DNA from: Rhodospirillales bacterium
GTDB lineage: Bacteria > Pseudomonadota > Alphaproteobacteria > Rhodospirillales > Shumkoniaceae
Assembly (NCBI GenBank): GCA_016776725.1
Contig: JADHSV010000008.1
Span: 1-64,000, forward strand
Direction: 5' to 3'
Length of the DNA: 64,000 nucleotides
Under the pieces are notes generated by a model, which did no database searches, had not been told where the DNA came from, and saw nothing but the letters and a program-made list of their open reading frames with translations. This document shows, one piece after another, positions 34,428 to 42,877 of the stretch. The number at the start of each line of letters is the position of its first letter. Position 1 is the first letter of the stretch. The translations under genes were made by a program, and so were the position numbers.

Positions 34428-35577
34428 CATGAGGAAAGAACACGAGCTCAAATCCGAGGAACGCCGCAATTTTCTGGCAATCTCAAGCAAATTCGGCGTG
34501 ACCGCCGCGTTGGTCGCGGGCGGCGCCGGGCTGTTGACCAGCAGCGAAGCCGCCGCGCAATCGGCCAAGGAAGAAAAAGAACGCCAGAAGGCCGCGAAGT
34601 TTACGATGACCGTCGCGTCGGCCTATCGTATCGGCACCACGCGCGCCTATCCGATGATGCAGCTTAACGTGAAGGAAAACATCCAAAACGCGACCGCCGG
34701 GCAGGTTTACGTAAAATTGGCGCCGGGTGGGCAACTGGGCGCGGGTACGGCCCTGGCTCAGAAAGTGCAGGCCGGCACCATCCAGGCGGCGCAGCATTCG
34801 ATTTCCAACTTCGCGCCGTTCGCACCGGCCGTCGATCTTATCAACATTCCGTATTGGGTCGGCGAAAACCAGCCCTTCGTCAACCTCGTCACCTCCGACG
34901 TTTGGAAAAAGGAAGTGGACGCCAAGGTCGCCAAGAAGGGCTTCAAGCCGCTTTTCTACTTCTGCATCGATCCGCGCACGGCGGCCATGCGCAAGGGCCT
35001 TCGGGACGAACCGTTCCGCACGCCGTCCGATCTTAAGGGCATCAAGTTCCGGGTTCCGGGCTCGAACATCCTGAAGCAGTTCTACCGGATGCTGGGCGCC
35101 AACCCGACGCCGGTCGCCTGGGGCGAAACCCCGTCGGCCATCAAACAGGGCGTTGCCGATGCTCTTGATCCGTCCGTCGGCGCGCTTTACGTGTTCGGCT
35201 TCAAGGATATCCTTTCCTGGGTCACGTTCGACCAGGCCGTTCCGGACAGTCAGGTTTATTCGTGCAATCTCGAATGGTTCAACGGCCTTCCGGGCGACGT
35301 GCGTGAAGCCATTGATTTCGCCGCTGAAACCACTTTCGTGCAGAACCTGGCGCAGGTTCCGGCCTCGCGCGCCCACGCCATGGCCGAAATGAAGAAGGCG
35401 GGCGTCCAGTTCTACAAGCCGACGCCCGAAGAAATGGCGCAATGGGTGGACGCTGCCGGTCAGCAAAACTCCGAATGGGACGCGACCAAGAAAGAGCTTA
35501 TCGGCTCGACGGCAGGCTTCGATGAGTTGCTCGAAGCTTCGAGAACCCAGGGAATGTACCGGGTCCACGACGTGTAA
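34420..35577 (+). CDS. dctP: TRAP transporter substrate-binding protein (DctP), system 3, Tat-type signal
   Basis: A 385-residue solute receptor. From the start at 34420 the N-terminus reads EERRNFLAISSKFGVTAALVA, a twin-arginine-like motif with a moderately hydrophobic core and an AAA-like cleavage region, so Tat export is likely. Family features include GIKFRVPGSNILKQFYRMLGA, PVAWGETPSAIKQGVADALDPSVGALY, and the C-terminal helix after TPEEMAQW. The longer in-frame start at 34171 overlaps the upstream gene and is rejected. It belongs to the TRAP-HpsN cluster, so a sulfonate such as DHPS is the likely ligand. Confidence 0.88.
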   Translation: MSDMRKEHELKSEERRNFLAISSKFGVTAALVAGGAGLLTSSEAAAQSAKEEKERQKAAKFTMTVASAYRIGTTRAYPMMQLNVKENIQNATAGQVYVKLAPGGQLGAGTALAQKVQAGTIQAAQHSISNFAPFAPAVDLINIPYWVGENQPFVNLVTSDVWKKEVDAKVAKKGFKPLFYFCIDPRTAAMRKGLRDEPFRTPSDLKGIKFRVPGSNILKQFYRMLGANPTPVAWGETPSAIKQGVADALDPSVGALYVFGFKDILSWVTFDQAVPDSQVYSCNLEWFNGLPGDVREAIDFAAETTFVQNLAQVPASRAHAMAEMKKAGVQFYKPTPEEMAQWVDAAGQQNSEWDATKKELIGSTAGFDELLEASRTQGMYRVHDV

Positions 35578-35592
35578 TCGCTGACTGAAACA

Positions 35593-35622
35593 GGCCGGAC
35601 CGGTGTTTGCGCCGGTCCGGCC
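35593..35622 (+). terminator. Intercistronic hairpin between dctP 3 and dctQ 3
   Basis: GGCCGGACCGG (35593-35603) pairs perfectly with CCGGTCCGGCC (35612-35622) around an 8-base loop. A pyrimidine-rich but not T-rich stretch follows, so 3'-end protection of the dctP message is more likely than full termination. Confidence 0.65.
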
Positions 35623-35651
35623 CTCCCTTCTTCCGAAGGCGTGAAAAAACC

Positions 35652-36167
35652 ATGAAGGCATTTTTTAACAAAATCGATAAAGACGGCGAACGCTGGCTGC
35701 TTTTGTGGTTCTACGGCTTCATCGTCATGGTCATTTTTATTGAAGTGATCCGGCGTTTCGTTCTCTCCTATTCATCCGTTTGGGGCGAGGAAACGGCCCG
35801 CTACGCATTCATTTATCTGGTTTGGATTGGGGCGTCGGCCGCGGTGCGCGACCGGGCTCATATCCGCATTGACGTCATTCTTCACTACCTGCCGCCGTTG
35901 GGCGTCGGCCTGTTTTACATTCTGGGCGACGTTCTGACCCTGGCTCTGGCCGGTCTCGGCTTTTTTTGGTCCATGGACCCGGTTTTGGTCTCGTGGAAAT
36001 TCGGTTCGGTGACGGACGGCCTGCGCATTATTCAGGTTTGGTTCCTCATGGCCGTTCCGCTCGGCTTTTCGATGATGATCATGCGCATTATTCAATCGAT
36101 CATCCGCGATGTCCGCGATTTGCGCGCCCACCGGCCCGTGTTCAAGGGCCACAGGCTGTTTGACTAG
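35652..36167 (+). CDS. dctQ: TRAP transporter small permease (DctQ), system 3
   Basis: A 171-residue DctQ-family protein with four transmembrane segments. The start at 35652 gives the family N-terminus; an in-frame codon at 35607 falls in the intercistronic hairpin region and is rejected. SSVWGEETARYAFIYLVWIGASAAVRDRAHIRIDV shows the WGEE and HIRID signatures. It is followed 11 bases later by dctM 3. Confidence 0.88.
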   Translation: MKAFFNKIDKDGERWLLLWFYGFIVMVIFIEVIRRFVLSYSSVWGEETARYAFIYLVWIGASAAVRDRAHIRIDVILHYLPPLGVGLFYILGDVLTLALAGLGFFWSMDPVLVSWKFGSVTDGLRIIQVWFLMAVPLGFSMMIMRIIQSIIRDVRDLRAHRPVFKGHRLFD

Positions 36168-36178
36168 GGGGGCGGCGC

Positions 36179-37489
36179 ATGCATCAACTTTATCAGGTTC
36201 CCGGCGTCACCCTCGAATTGGGATGGGAGATTCTTGTCCCCCTCATTGGCATGGTCATCATGTTCGCCATGGCCATTCCCATCTGGGTCACCCTCGGGTT
36301 TACCGCCGTCGGGCTTCTTTATTTCACCGAAATCCTGCCGTTGGCGTTGTTCGGCGAGGCCTTGTTTCACGGCATCGACGCCTTTGCCCTGATCGCCATT
36401 CCGCTGTTTATCCTGACCGGGGACGTTCTGGTTCGTTCGGGCCTTTCCAACAAGTTGCTGGATATCGCCGAAGCGACCATGGGCAGCCTTCGCTCAGGCC
36501 TTGGCACCTCCACCGTTCTTGGGTGCGGTTTTTTCTCGTGCATATCGGGCTCGGACGCGGCAGGTGCGGCTGCCGTCGGGCGCATGACCTACAACCGCTT
36601 GATCGAACGCGGCTATCCGCGCACCTACGCCTGCGCGTTGATTGCCTCGGGTTCGTGCACCGGCATTCTGATCCCGCCGTCAATCGCCTATATCATCATC
36701 GGCTTGATTTTGGGGATTTCGGCGTCGACCCTGTTTCTGGCCGCCGCCGTTCCCGGTGTGATGATCATGATCTCAATCATGATCACCAACATTGTTCTCA
36801 ATCGAATTCACGGTTTCGAAAACAGCCGCGAGAAATTCAATTTCCAGCGCTGGGCCAAGACGGTTTGGGACGGAAAATTCGCCCTTATGGTTCCGTTCAT
36901 TATCCTGGGCGGCATCTACTCCGGCATTTTCACGCCGACTGAAGCTGCTGCGGTCGCCGTGGTGACAACCCTGATCATCGGGTTCTTGCAAGGAACCCTG
37001 CACCTAAGCGATTTTCCCAAGATGCTTGCCGCCTCGGCCAAGGTGAACGGCGTCATCGTGCCGATCATCGCCTTTGCGTTGCCGCTGGCGCAGGCGTTGG
37101 CGGCGTTGGACGTGCCGCAGGCTTTCGTCCAGGGCGTTACCGAACTTACCGGAGATCCGGTCGCGATCACCCTTCTGATGATCGGGATTTTCATCATCGC
37201 GGGCTGCGTCATGGAAACGACGCCAAATATCGTGATTCTCTCGCCGATCATGCTGCCGCTCGCGGTCGAGATCGGCATGGACGAGATTCACTTCTGTATT
37301 CTGATGGTGACCTCCCTGGGCGTCGGTTTCATTACGCCGCCCCTGGGGCTCAACCTTTTCGTTCTGTCGGGATTAACGGGAGAATCCATTCTCAACATCG
37401 CCGGACGCGCCGTTCCGTTCGTGCTGGCGATGCTGACCGTGGTGCTGATGCTCGCGTTCATCCCTGAATTGTCCCTGTGGGCCTTATAG
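36179..37489 (+). CDS. dctM: TRAP transporter large permease (DctM), system 3
   Basis: A 436-residue DctM-family transporter. SGSDAAGAAAVGRMTYNRLIERGYPR, ILIPPSIAYIIIGLILG, PTEAAAVAVV and FITPPLGLNLFVLSGL are characteristic. The start codon at 36179 follows a run of six G. It is followed 22 bases later by the HisD-like gene, so transport and first oxidation are co-transcribed. Together with the receptor and small subunit it corresponds to the TRAP carrier of known DHPS clusters, by gene order. Confidence 0.93.
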   Translation: MHQLYQVPGVTLELGWEILVPLIGMVIMFAMAIPIWVTLGFTAVGLLYFTEILPLALFGEALFHGIDAFALIAIPLFILTGDVLVRSGLSNKLLDIAEATMGSLRSGLGTSTVLGCGFFSCISGSDAAGAAAVGRMTYNRLIERGYPRTYACALIASGSCTGILIPPSIAYIIIGLILGISASTLFLAAAVPGVMIMISIMITNIVLNRIHGFENSREKFNFQRWAKTVWDGKFALMVPFIILGGIYSGIFTPTEAAAVAVVTTLIIGFLQGTLHLSDFPKMLAASAKVNGVIVPIIAFALPLAQALAALDVPQAFVQGVTELTGDPVAITLLMIGIFIIAGCVMETTPNIVILSPIMLPLAVEIGMDEIHFCILMVTSLGVGFITPPLGLNLFVLSGLTGESILNIAGRAVPFVLAMLTVVLMLAFIPELSLWAL

Positions 37490-37511
37490 AGAAAACAAGA
37501 GGAAGACCAAG

Positions 37512-38813
37512 ATGACTGTCGAATATTTGAAGAAGGCCGAAAAAACCGCTGCCACGGGCGAAGACGATACCCGCCAGATCGTTGTCGATATGCTCGACAA
37601 GATCGAGAAGGGCGGCGAAGACGTTGCCCGCGAATACGGGCTCAAGCTGGATGGTTACGATGGCGATATCGTGGTTGGCCGCGCCGAAATCGAGGCCGCC
37701 GCTTCGCAGATTTCCCAAACCCTGAAGGACGACATCAAATACGCGCGCGACCACGTTATGGATTTCGCCAGCAAACAGCGCGACAGCAATGTCGAGTTCG
37801 AGACGGAGCTTTCCCCCGGCGTGTACGCCGGACAGCGCCTGATTCCCATGACCACCGCCGGATGTTATGTGCCGGGTGGCCGCTATGCCCATGTGGCGTC
37901 CGCCATCATGAGCGTTGCCACGGCGAAAGTGGCGGGCGTGGAAAACGTCATCGCATGTTCGGCCCCGCACGCGGGCGGTGGAATTCACCCGGGTATCCTG
38001 TACACCATGGATCTTTGCGGCGCCGACCAAATCCTTGCTCTTGGCGGCGTGCAGGGGATCGCGGCCATGGCATTCGGTCTGTTTACCGGACACCCGGCCG
38101 ATATTCTTGTCGGCCCCGGCAACCGGTTCGTGGCCGAAGCCAAGCGGATTTTGTACGGGCGTGTGGGCATCGATCTTTTCGCCGGTCCCACGGAAATTCT
38201 GGTGATCGCTGACAAGAACGCCGATCCGGAAATCGTGGCCGTCGATCTGGTGGGGCAGGCCGAACATGGTCTGGACTCGCCGGCATGGCTGGTCGTGGAT
38301 GATCGCGAAATCGGCGAAAAAGTCATCGCCCGGATGCCGGAACTCATTGCCGATCTGCCCGAGGTTCAGCAGCAGGCGGCGGAAGCCGCGTGGCGCGACT
38401 ACGGCGAAGTCGTGCTGTGTTCCGACCGCGACGAAATGGCGAGCGTTAGCGACGATTATGCGCCCGAGCACCTTGAAGTTCAGGCCGAAGATCTGGACTG
38501 GTGGCTCAAGCGCCTGAAAAATTACGGCTCGCTTTTCCTGGGCGAGGAAACCACCGTGGCCTTCGGCGACAAATGCTCGGGCACCAACCATATTCTGCCG
38601 ACCAAGGGTGTGGGCAAATACACGGGCGGCCTGTTTGCCGGAAAGTTCATCAAGACCGTGACGTACCAGCGCGCTTCCCGCGAGGGCAACCGCGACATGG
38701 CGGCGGCAACCGCGCGCATTTCCAGGCTTGAGGGCATGGAAGGGCACGCGAGAACCGGCGACGTGCGTTTGGCAAAGTATTTCCCCGACGAAACGTTTGA
38801 CCTGAAAGGTTAA
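37512..38813 (+). CDS. hpsN: HisD-like sulfopropanediol 3-dehydrogenase (HpsN)
   Basis: A 433-residue histidinol dehydrogenase-family enzyme. The zinc ligands of HisD are kept (Gln and His in VGQAEHGLDSP, Asp in FGDKCSGTNHILPT, His in EGMEGHARTGDV), as is GPGNRFVAEAKRILYG. It is not linked to other his genes; its neighbours are a TRAP carrier, an SDR and a zinc alcohol dehydrogenase. That set matches the described hps cluster in which HpsN oxidises R-dihydroxypropanesulfonate to sulfolactate with NAD. The enzyme family is certain; the HpsN identity rests on context. Sulfolactate-cleaving genes (suyAB) are not in the window. Confidence 0.8.
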   Translation: MTVEYLKKAEKTAATGEDDTRQIVVDMLDKIEKGGEDVAREYGLKLDGYDGDIVVGRAEIEAAASQISQTLKDDIKYARDHVMDFASKQRDSNVEFETELSPGVYAGQRLIPMTTAGCYVPGGRYAHVASAIMSVATAKVAGVENVIACSAPHAGGGIHPGILYTMDLCGADQILALGGVQGIAAMAFGLFTGHPADILVGPGNRFVAEAKRILYGRVGIDLFAGPTEILVIADKNADPEIVAVDLVGQAEHGLDSPAWLVVDDREIGEKVIARMPELIADLPEVQQQAAEAAWRDYGEVVLCSDRDEMASVSDDYAPEHLEVQAEDLDWWLKRLKNYGSLFLGEETTVAFGDKCSGTNHILPTKGVGKYTGGLFAGKFIKTVTYQRASREGNRDMAAATARISRLEGMEGHARTGDVRLAKYFPDETFDLKG

Positions 38814-38828
38814 TCAAGGGTCTCCTCA

Positions 38829-38862
38829 CCGGGCGGTCGGATCGGCCGCCCGGGTTTTTTTT
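38829..38862 (+). terminator. Intrinsic terminator between hpsN and the SDR gene
   Basis: CCGGGCGG (38829-38836) pairs with CCGCCCGG (38846-38853), followed by G and an eight-T run (38855-38862). A textbook terminator that splits the cluster after hpsN; the SDR and alcohol dehydrogenase genes would depend on read-through or a promoter between 38863 and 38906. Confidence 0.88.
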
Positions 38863-38906
38863 GGGAATGAATGAAGACCGGCGGCAGGATCACGAGGAAC
38901 AGAAAA

Positions 38907-39680
38907 ATGAACGACGCAATCAGGAACCTATTTGATCTTTCCGGGCAAGTGGCGTTATGCACCGGCGCCGCGTCGGGGATTGGCCGACAAATGGCATGGG
39001 CGTTGTCGCAGGCGGGCGCGTCCGTGTATCTCGCCGATCTTGATGAAAACGGCTTGGCGGATGCCCAGGCAGATATAAAATTGACGGGCGGAAAAGCCGA
39101 TTTCATGGCGCTGGATTTGACCGACCGGGCCAAGCTGTCCGAACTGGTTGAAAATGCAACAAAGTCGTTGGGTGCGCCGCAAATTCTGGTAAACGCGGCA
39201 GGCGTCAATCTGCGCCAGCCGGTGGATGAAATCACCGACGAAAGCTGGGATCTGACCATCGAGATCAATCTCTCCACACCGTTCTTCCTGGCGCGGCACT
39301 GCGTTCCAGGCATGAAGGAAAAGGGCGGCGGGCACATCATTAATGTGGCGTCGCTGCAAAGCTTCCGCGCTTTCGCCAACAGCATGCCCTATGGGGCGTC
39401 CAAGGGCGGGATCGCGCAGGTAACCCGCGCCATGGCCGAAGCCTGGTCGGCCGACGGCATTATGGCCAATGCCATTGCGCCGGGCTTTTTCCCGACCAAG
39501 CTGACGGCGCCTGTCTATGGAAATCCCGATATCCTTTCCCATAACGCGCGTATGACCGCCATTGGCAGAAACGGCGAGTTGGAAGATCTGGACGGCATCA
39601 CCGTGTTTTTGGCCGCACCCGCGTCCAATTACATCACCGGCGCGGTTATCCCCGTCGACGGCGGCTTTGCGGCGAAATAG
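38907..39680 (+). CDS. hpsO: SDR-family dehydrogenase, HpsO-like
   Basis: A 257-residue short-chain dehydrogenase. The start at 38907 gives the family N-terminus with GAGGA nine bases upstream; the in-frame codon at 38871 is rejected. TGAASGIG binds NAD, NAAG is present, and the catalytic Ser (NVASLQSF) and YGASK follow. In described DHPS clusters HpsO, an SDR, equilibrates DHPS enantiomers together with HpsP. Here it lies between hpsN and the zinc alcohol dehydrogenase, matching that order. The family is certain; the specific role is inferred from order. Confidence 0.8.
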   Translation: MNDAIRNLFDLSGQVALCTGAASGIGRQMAWALSQAGASVYLADLDENGLADAQADIKLTGGKADFMALDLTDRAKLSELVENATKSLGAPQILVNAAGVNLRQPVDEITDESWDLTIEINLSTPFFLARHCVPGMKEKGGGHIINVASLQSFRAFANSMPYGASKGGIAQVTRAMAEAWSADGIMANAIAPGFFPTKLTAPVYGNPDILSHNARMTAIGRNGELEDLDGITVFLAAPASNYITGAVIPVDGGFAAK

Positions 39681-39689
39681 GAGCGGGAT

Positions 39690-40688
39690 ATGAAGGCGCT
39701 TGTTTACACGAACCCTACGGAACTGACGTACCGCGATGAACCCGAACCTGTTCCCGAGGTCGGTGAAGCGCTCATTAAAGTGGACGCCGCCGGAATTTGC
39801 GGTTCCGACATGCACGCCTTTCATGGCCATGACGAACGGCGCTATCCACCGTTGATTTTAGGCCACGAGGTTTCCGGCGTCATTGTGGGGGGAAGTCGCG
39901 ATGGCGAGGCTGTCGTCGTCAACCCGCTGATGACCTGCGGCACATGCGACGCTTGTCTGGACGGGCGCTCCAACCTGTGCGCCAATCGCCAGATTATCGG
40001 CATGAACCCGCGCGAAGGGGCGTTTGCGCAATATCTTCGTATGCCCGAACGAAACCTTGTTTCCATGCCGCAGCGCATGAACCCCGTTCACGCGGCGGCG
40101 GCCGAACCGGTCGCTACCGCCTGGCACGCCGTGGCCGTGGCGACCCGTGCTTCGGCCCGCCCCGTTGCCGAATGCAAAGCGCTTGTGCTGGGCGCGGGTG
40201 CGGTCGGTCTGGCGGTAGGCCTTGTGCTGCATCTTGGCGGATGCCGGAAAATTCGCATCGGCGATACCAACGAGTTTCGGCGCGCCACTGCGAAAGTGGC
40301 GGGCTGCGGCGACGTCTACGATCCTATTGGCGATCCGGCCCCGGAACCGAACGGCTATGACATCGTGATCGATGCCGTGGGCGGCAAGGTAACACGGGGC
40401 GTCGCGGTTGCGGCAGCGAAGCCGGGCGGCGTTATCGTGCATATCGGCCTGATGGACAATGACGGCGGGCTGGATATTCGCAAAATCACGTTGCAGGAAA
40501 TCTCGTTCATCGGCACCTACACCTACACGATGGTCGATTTCCGCGCCACGGTCGCGGCACTGCATTCAGGTGCGTTGGGTGATCTCGCCTGGGTCGAGGC
40601 GCGTCCCCTGGCCGAAGGGCATTCGGCCTTCCTCGACCTCGACGCCGGCCGCACGCCCGCCGCCAAGATCGTCCTCGTGCCAGATTGA
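39690..40688 (+). CDS. hpsP: Zinc-dependent alcohol dehydrogenase, HpsP-like
   Basis: A 332-residue medium-chain dehydrogenase. Catalytic zinc ligands are Cys in AAGICGSDMH and the GHE motif; the structural zinc lobe has four Cys in CGTCDACLDGRSNLC; the Rossmann motif is VLGAGAVGLAVG. It follows the SDR gene by 9 bases. In hps clusters the equivalent HpsP works with HpsO on DHPS stereochemistry. The usual alternatives, sorbitol or threonine dehydrogenase, cannot be excluded from sequence alone. Confidence 0.82.
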   Translation: MKALVYTNPTELTYRDEPEPVPEVGEALIKVDAAGICGSDMHAFHGHDERRYPPLILGHEVSGVIVGGSRDGEAVVVNPLMTCGTCDACLDGRSNLCANRQIIGMNPREGAFAQYLRMPERNLVSMPQRMNPVHAAAAEPVATAWHAVAVATRASARPVAECKALVLGAGAVGLAVGLVLHLGGCRKIRIGDTNEFRRATAKVAGCGDVYDPIGDPAPEPNGYDIVIDAVGGKVTRGVAVAAAKPGGVIVHIGLMDNDGGLDIRKITLQEISFIGTYTYTMVDFRATVAALHSGALGDLAWVEARPLAEGHSAFLDLDAGRTPAAKIVLVPD

Positions 40689-40696
40689 GGGCCTGC

Positions 40697-41650
40697 TTAA
40701 TTCGTGCTCCCCTGAATAAGGATGTAGGCGGTATAGGCAGGCAGCAGAAGGGCGCCGAGCGGTCGTCCGATCAACTTCGTTGAAAACAGCAACACGGTTG
40801 CGGCAAGCGCGACGCCCAGCATGATGGGGCCGTCCGTGGCGGCAAACCGTTCGGCGACGGGGATCGGTGAAATCACCGCGGTAATTCCGAGGACCGCCAA
40901 AACGTTGAAGATGTTGCTGCCGATGACGTTCGCAATAACGACATCGGCGTGCCGGCGAAAGGCCGCGACAATGGCGGTGGCGAGTTCAGGCAGGGACGTG
41001 CCGATGGCAACCACCGTCAAACCGATTACGGCTTCGGAAACACCGAAACTTCTGGCAATTCCCGTTGCCCCATCGACCATTAGCCGTGCGCCGATGACAA
41101 GAAGAACGGGCCCGAGTACGGCGGCCCCGATGGCCAGCGGCAGGGAAATCGGTAGATCGTTCCCCTTGGCGGTATCAGCCGATGCCTTGCGGTTGCGTTC
41201 AAAGACGTAGGTGAGGGCGAGATACAGCGCCAGTGCGCCGAGCATCACCGCGCCCATCAATCGGCTGATTTCACCATACGCCAGCGCCGCGACAAGCGCG
41301 GCCGTGGCGACGGCCATGACAATGACATCGCGGCGTATGCGACTGTCCCTGTTGATGATCGGCGCAATCAGCGCGGCAACGCCAAGAACCAGCAGGATAT
41401 TCGCGATGTTGGAACCGACAACGTTGCCGATGGCGATATCGGGTGATCCGGAAAGCACGGCCTGAACCGAAACCACCAATTCCGGTGCGGAAGTTCCGAA
41501 CCCGATGACAACCAGCCCCACGGCCAGCCTGGATATTCCAAAACGTTCGGCTATGGCGACGCTTCCGCGCACGAGACATTCACCGCCGAGAAAGAGAAGT
41601 ATGAGGCCGCCGAAGAGAAATCCGATTTCCGTCAACACGTCAAAAACCAT
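40697..41650 (-). CDS. Calcium/sodium antiporter (CaCA family, YrbG-like)
   Basis: A 317-residue cation exchanger with ten or so helices and the two inverted alpha-repeats of the CaCA family: GFGTSAPELVVS with GNVVGSNIANILLVLG in the first half, and AIGTSLPELATAIVAA with IANVIGSNIFNVLAVLG in the second. The conserved Glu in each repeat coordinates Na and Ca. The gene lies downstream of nhaR in the same direction, so sodium-responsive control is plausible. Confidence 0.9.
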   Translation of the reverse strand: MVFDVLTEIGFLFGGLILLFLGGECLVRGSVAIAERFGISRLAVGLVVIGFGTSAPELVVSVQAVLSGSPDIAIGNVVGSNIANILLVLGVAALIAPIINRDSRIRRDVIVMAVATAALVAALAYGEISRLMGAVMLGALALYLALTYVFERNRKASADTAKGNDLPISLPLAIGAAVLGPVLLVIGARLMVDGATGIARSFGVSEAVIGLTVVAIGTSLPELATAIVAAFRRHADVVIANVIGSNIFNVLAVLGITAVISPIPVAERFAATDGPIMLGVALAATVLLFSTKLIGRPLGALLLPAYTAYILIQGSTN

Positions 41651-41698
41651 CCGTCATTTATATGCCCGCGCTATATAGACGGCATGACGTCGAAAGAT

Positions 41699-41741
41699 AA
41701 AATCGAATTATTGAGTTAAAAAGATCGAAAAAATCGAATTA
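41699..41741. promoter_or_regulatory. Direct repeats upstream of the antiporter, candidate NhaR sites
   Basis: AAAATCGAATTA occurs at 41699-41710 and again at 41730-41741, 31 bases apart (three helical turns), with an extra ATCGAA at 41724. They lie between the nhaR stop codon and the antiporter start codon on the minus strand. Spacing on one helix face fits a LysR-type tetramer. The second copy overlaps the end of nhaR. Confidence 0.4.
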
Positions 41742-42653
41742 AGAATTTCCCTTCCCACCGGAAAGCAGGGATCGGAAATGTTCCGTGATAGCGGCCACAC
41801 CGGGATGCTGCATTTCGCGTTCGGCGGAAATGGCGAAGAATTGCACCCGAAGGTCTTCGGCTCGGCCGACCGGTTCCACGCCGAATTGTTGGGTCACCGC
41901 GTGTTCGATGACGGCGGGGGCATTGAAAATTCCCAGGCCCTTTTGTCCGAACACCTTCAGCAGTGCGCTGTCATCAAACTCCGCCTTGATCGACGGGAAG
42001 ATCCGATGCGCCTGGAACCATCTGCGAAGGTCACTGTGCAAGGAAGATTCGCTGCTTTGCATCAGAATCGGAGCGCCCGTCAAAGACCCCGGGAATCCGT
42101 CACGATAGCGATCGGCCAGTTCCTTCACGCCAAAGAATACCGTGCCGCACCCGCCAAGCGGATGGCTGAAAAGATCAAGCCGAAGGTTTGGAGGGACCGG
42201 GCAATCGGTCAGCACCAGGTCCAGCTTGTGGACAGCAAGATCCGCCAGCAGGGTCTCGACATCACCCTCGTGGCAAACCAGGCGAAGATGGTTGGCCGGC
42301 GTAAGGACCGGTTCAATCATTTGGTAGACGATCAGCTTTGGAATGACATCGACGACGCCGATCCTGAACAACGAGCCCACGTTGTCCGGCGCGCCCAATA
42401 GAGCCAATTCCAGTTCCGCTTCCAACTGAAACACCTTTTCGGCGTAGCTGAGTGCGGTCTGCCCAACTTCGGTGAGGACCAGATTTCGCCCCGATTTCCT
42501 GAAAAGATTCACCCCCACGGCCATCTCCAGCAACTTCAGTTGTCCGCTGATGGTTTGTGGCGTGACATTTAAAACCTTGCTTGCCGGGGCGATGCCGCCC
42601 TCTTTTGCGACAACCCAGAAATACCGCAGGTGCTTGAAATTGATATGCGCCAT
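41739..42653 (-). CDS. nhaR: LysR-family regulator, NhaR-like
   Basis: A 304-residue LysR-type regulator. The N-terminal helix-turn-helix (FKHLRYFWVVAKEGGIAPASKVLNVTPQTISGQLKLLE) has the LRYFW and GGI..A features of NhaR, and the effector domain shows LVLTDCPVPPNL and PAVIEHAV as in that group. NhaR activates sodium/proton antiporter genes in response to Na. Here it precedes a CaCA exchanger, so it probably controls that gene. The start codon follows a weak ribosome-binding site in a divergent region. Confidence 0.82.
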   Translation of the reverse strand: MAHINFKHLRYFWVVAKEGGIAPASKVLNVTPQTISGQLKLLEMAVGVNLFRKSGRNLVLTEVGQTALSYAEKVFQLEAELELALLGAPDNVGSLFRIGVVDVIPKLIVYQMIEPVLTPANHLRLVCHEGDVETLLADLAVHKLDLVLTDCPVPPNLRLDLFSHPLGGCGTVFFGVKELADRYRDGFPGSLTGAPILMQSSESSLHSDLRRWFQAHRIFPSIKAEFDDSALLKVFGQKGLGIFNAPAVIEHAVTQQFGVEPVGRAEDLRVQFFAISAEREMQHPGVAAITEHFRSLLSGGKGNS

Positions 42654-42760
42654 GCCATGCTCAAAGTTCGGATTAATCGAAGTGTTATGGTATTTTTTTC
42701 AGCTTTTATCGATCTTCCTTATACACGATATTTGGCTCGAACAGTAGAAAGAACGCACTC

Positions 42761-42865
42761 ATGAGCCTTGATAGTATTCGTCTTGAAGATTTCATCATCC
42801 TTTTGGCGGTGGGTTGGTTTTGCGGCTTGATCGTTGCCGCCAAACGTTCCGCTCGGTCCAAATGA
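42761..42865 (+). CDS. Possible 34-residue single-helix membrane peptide
   Basis: The frame ATG at 42761 to TGA at 42863-42865 encodes a short peptide with one hydrophobic helix (FIILLAVGWFCGLIVAA) between an acidic N-terminus and a basic Lys/Arg tail, a typical small membrane peptide. It is co-directional with and 12 bases before the zeta-like gene. There is no strong ribosome-binding site, so translation is uncertain. Confidence 0.35.
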   Translation: MSLDSIRLEDFIILLAVGWFCGLIVAAKRSARSK

Positions 42866-42877
42866 GAGGTTCCCCAA

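Noticed and set aside
37512-38813. Housekeeping histidinol dehydrogenase (HisD)
   Set aside because: The fold and zinc ligands fit, but no other his gene is near and the TRAP-SDR-alcohol dehydrogenase context matches HpsN; HisD remains a fallback.
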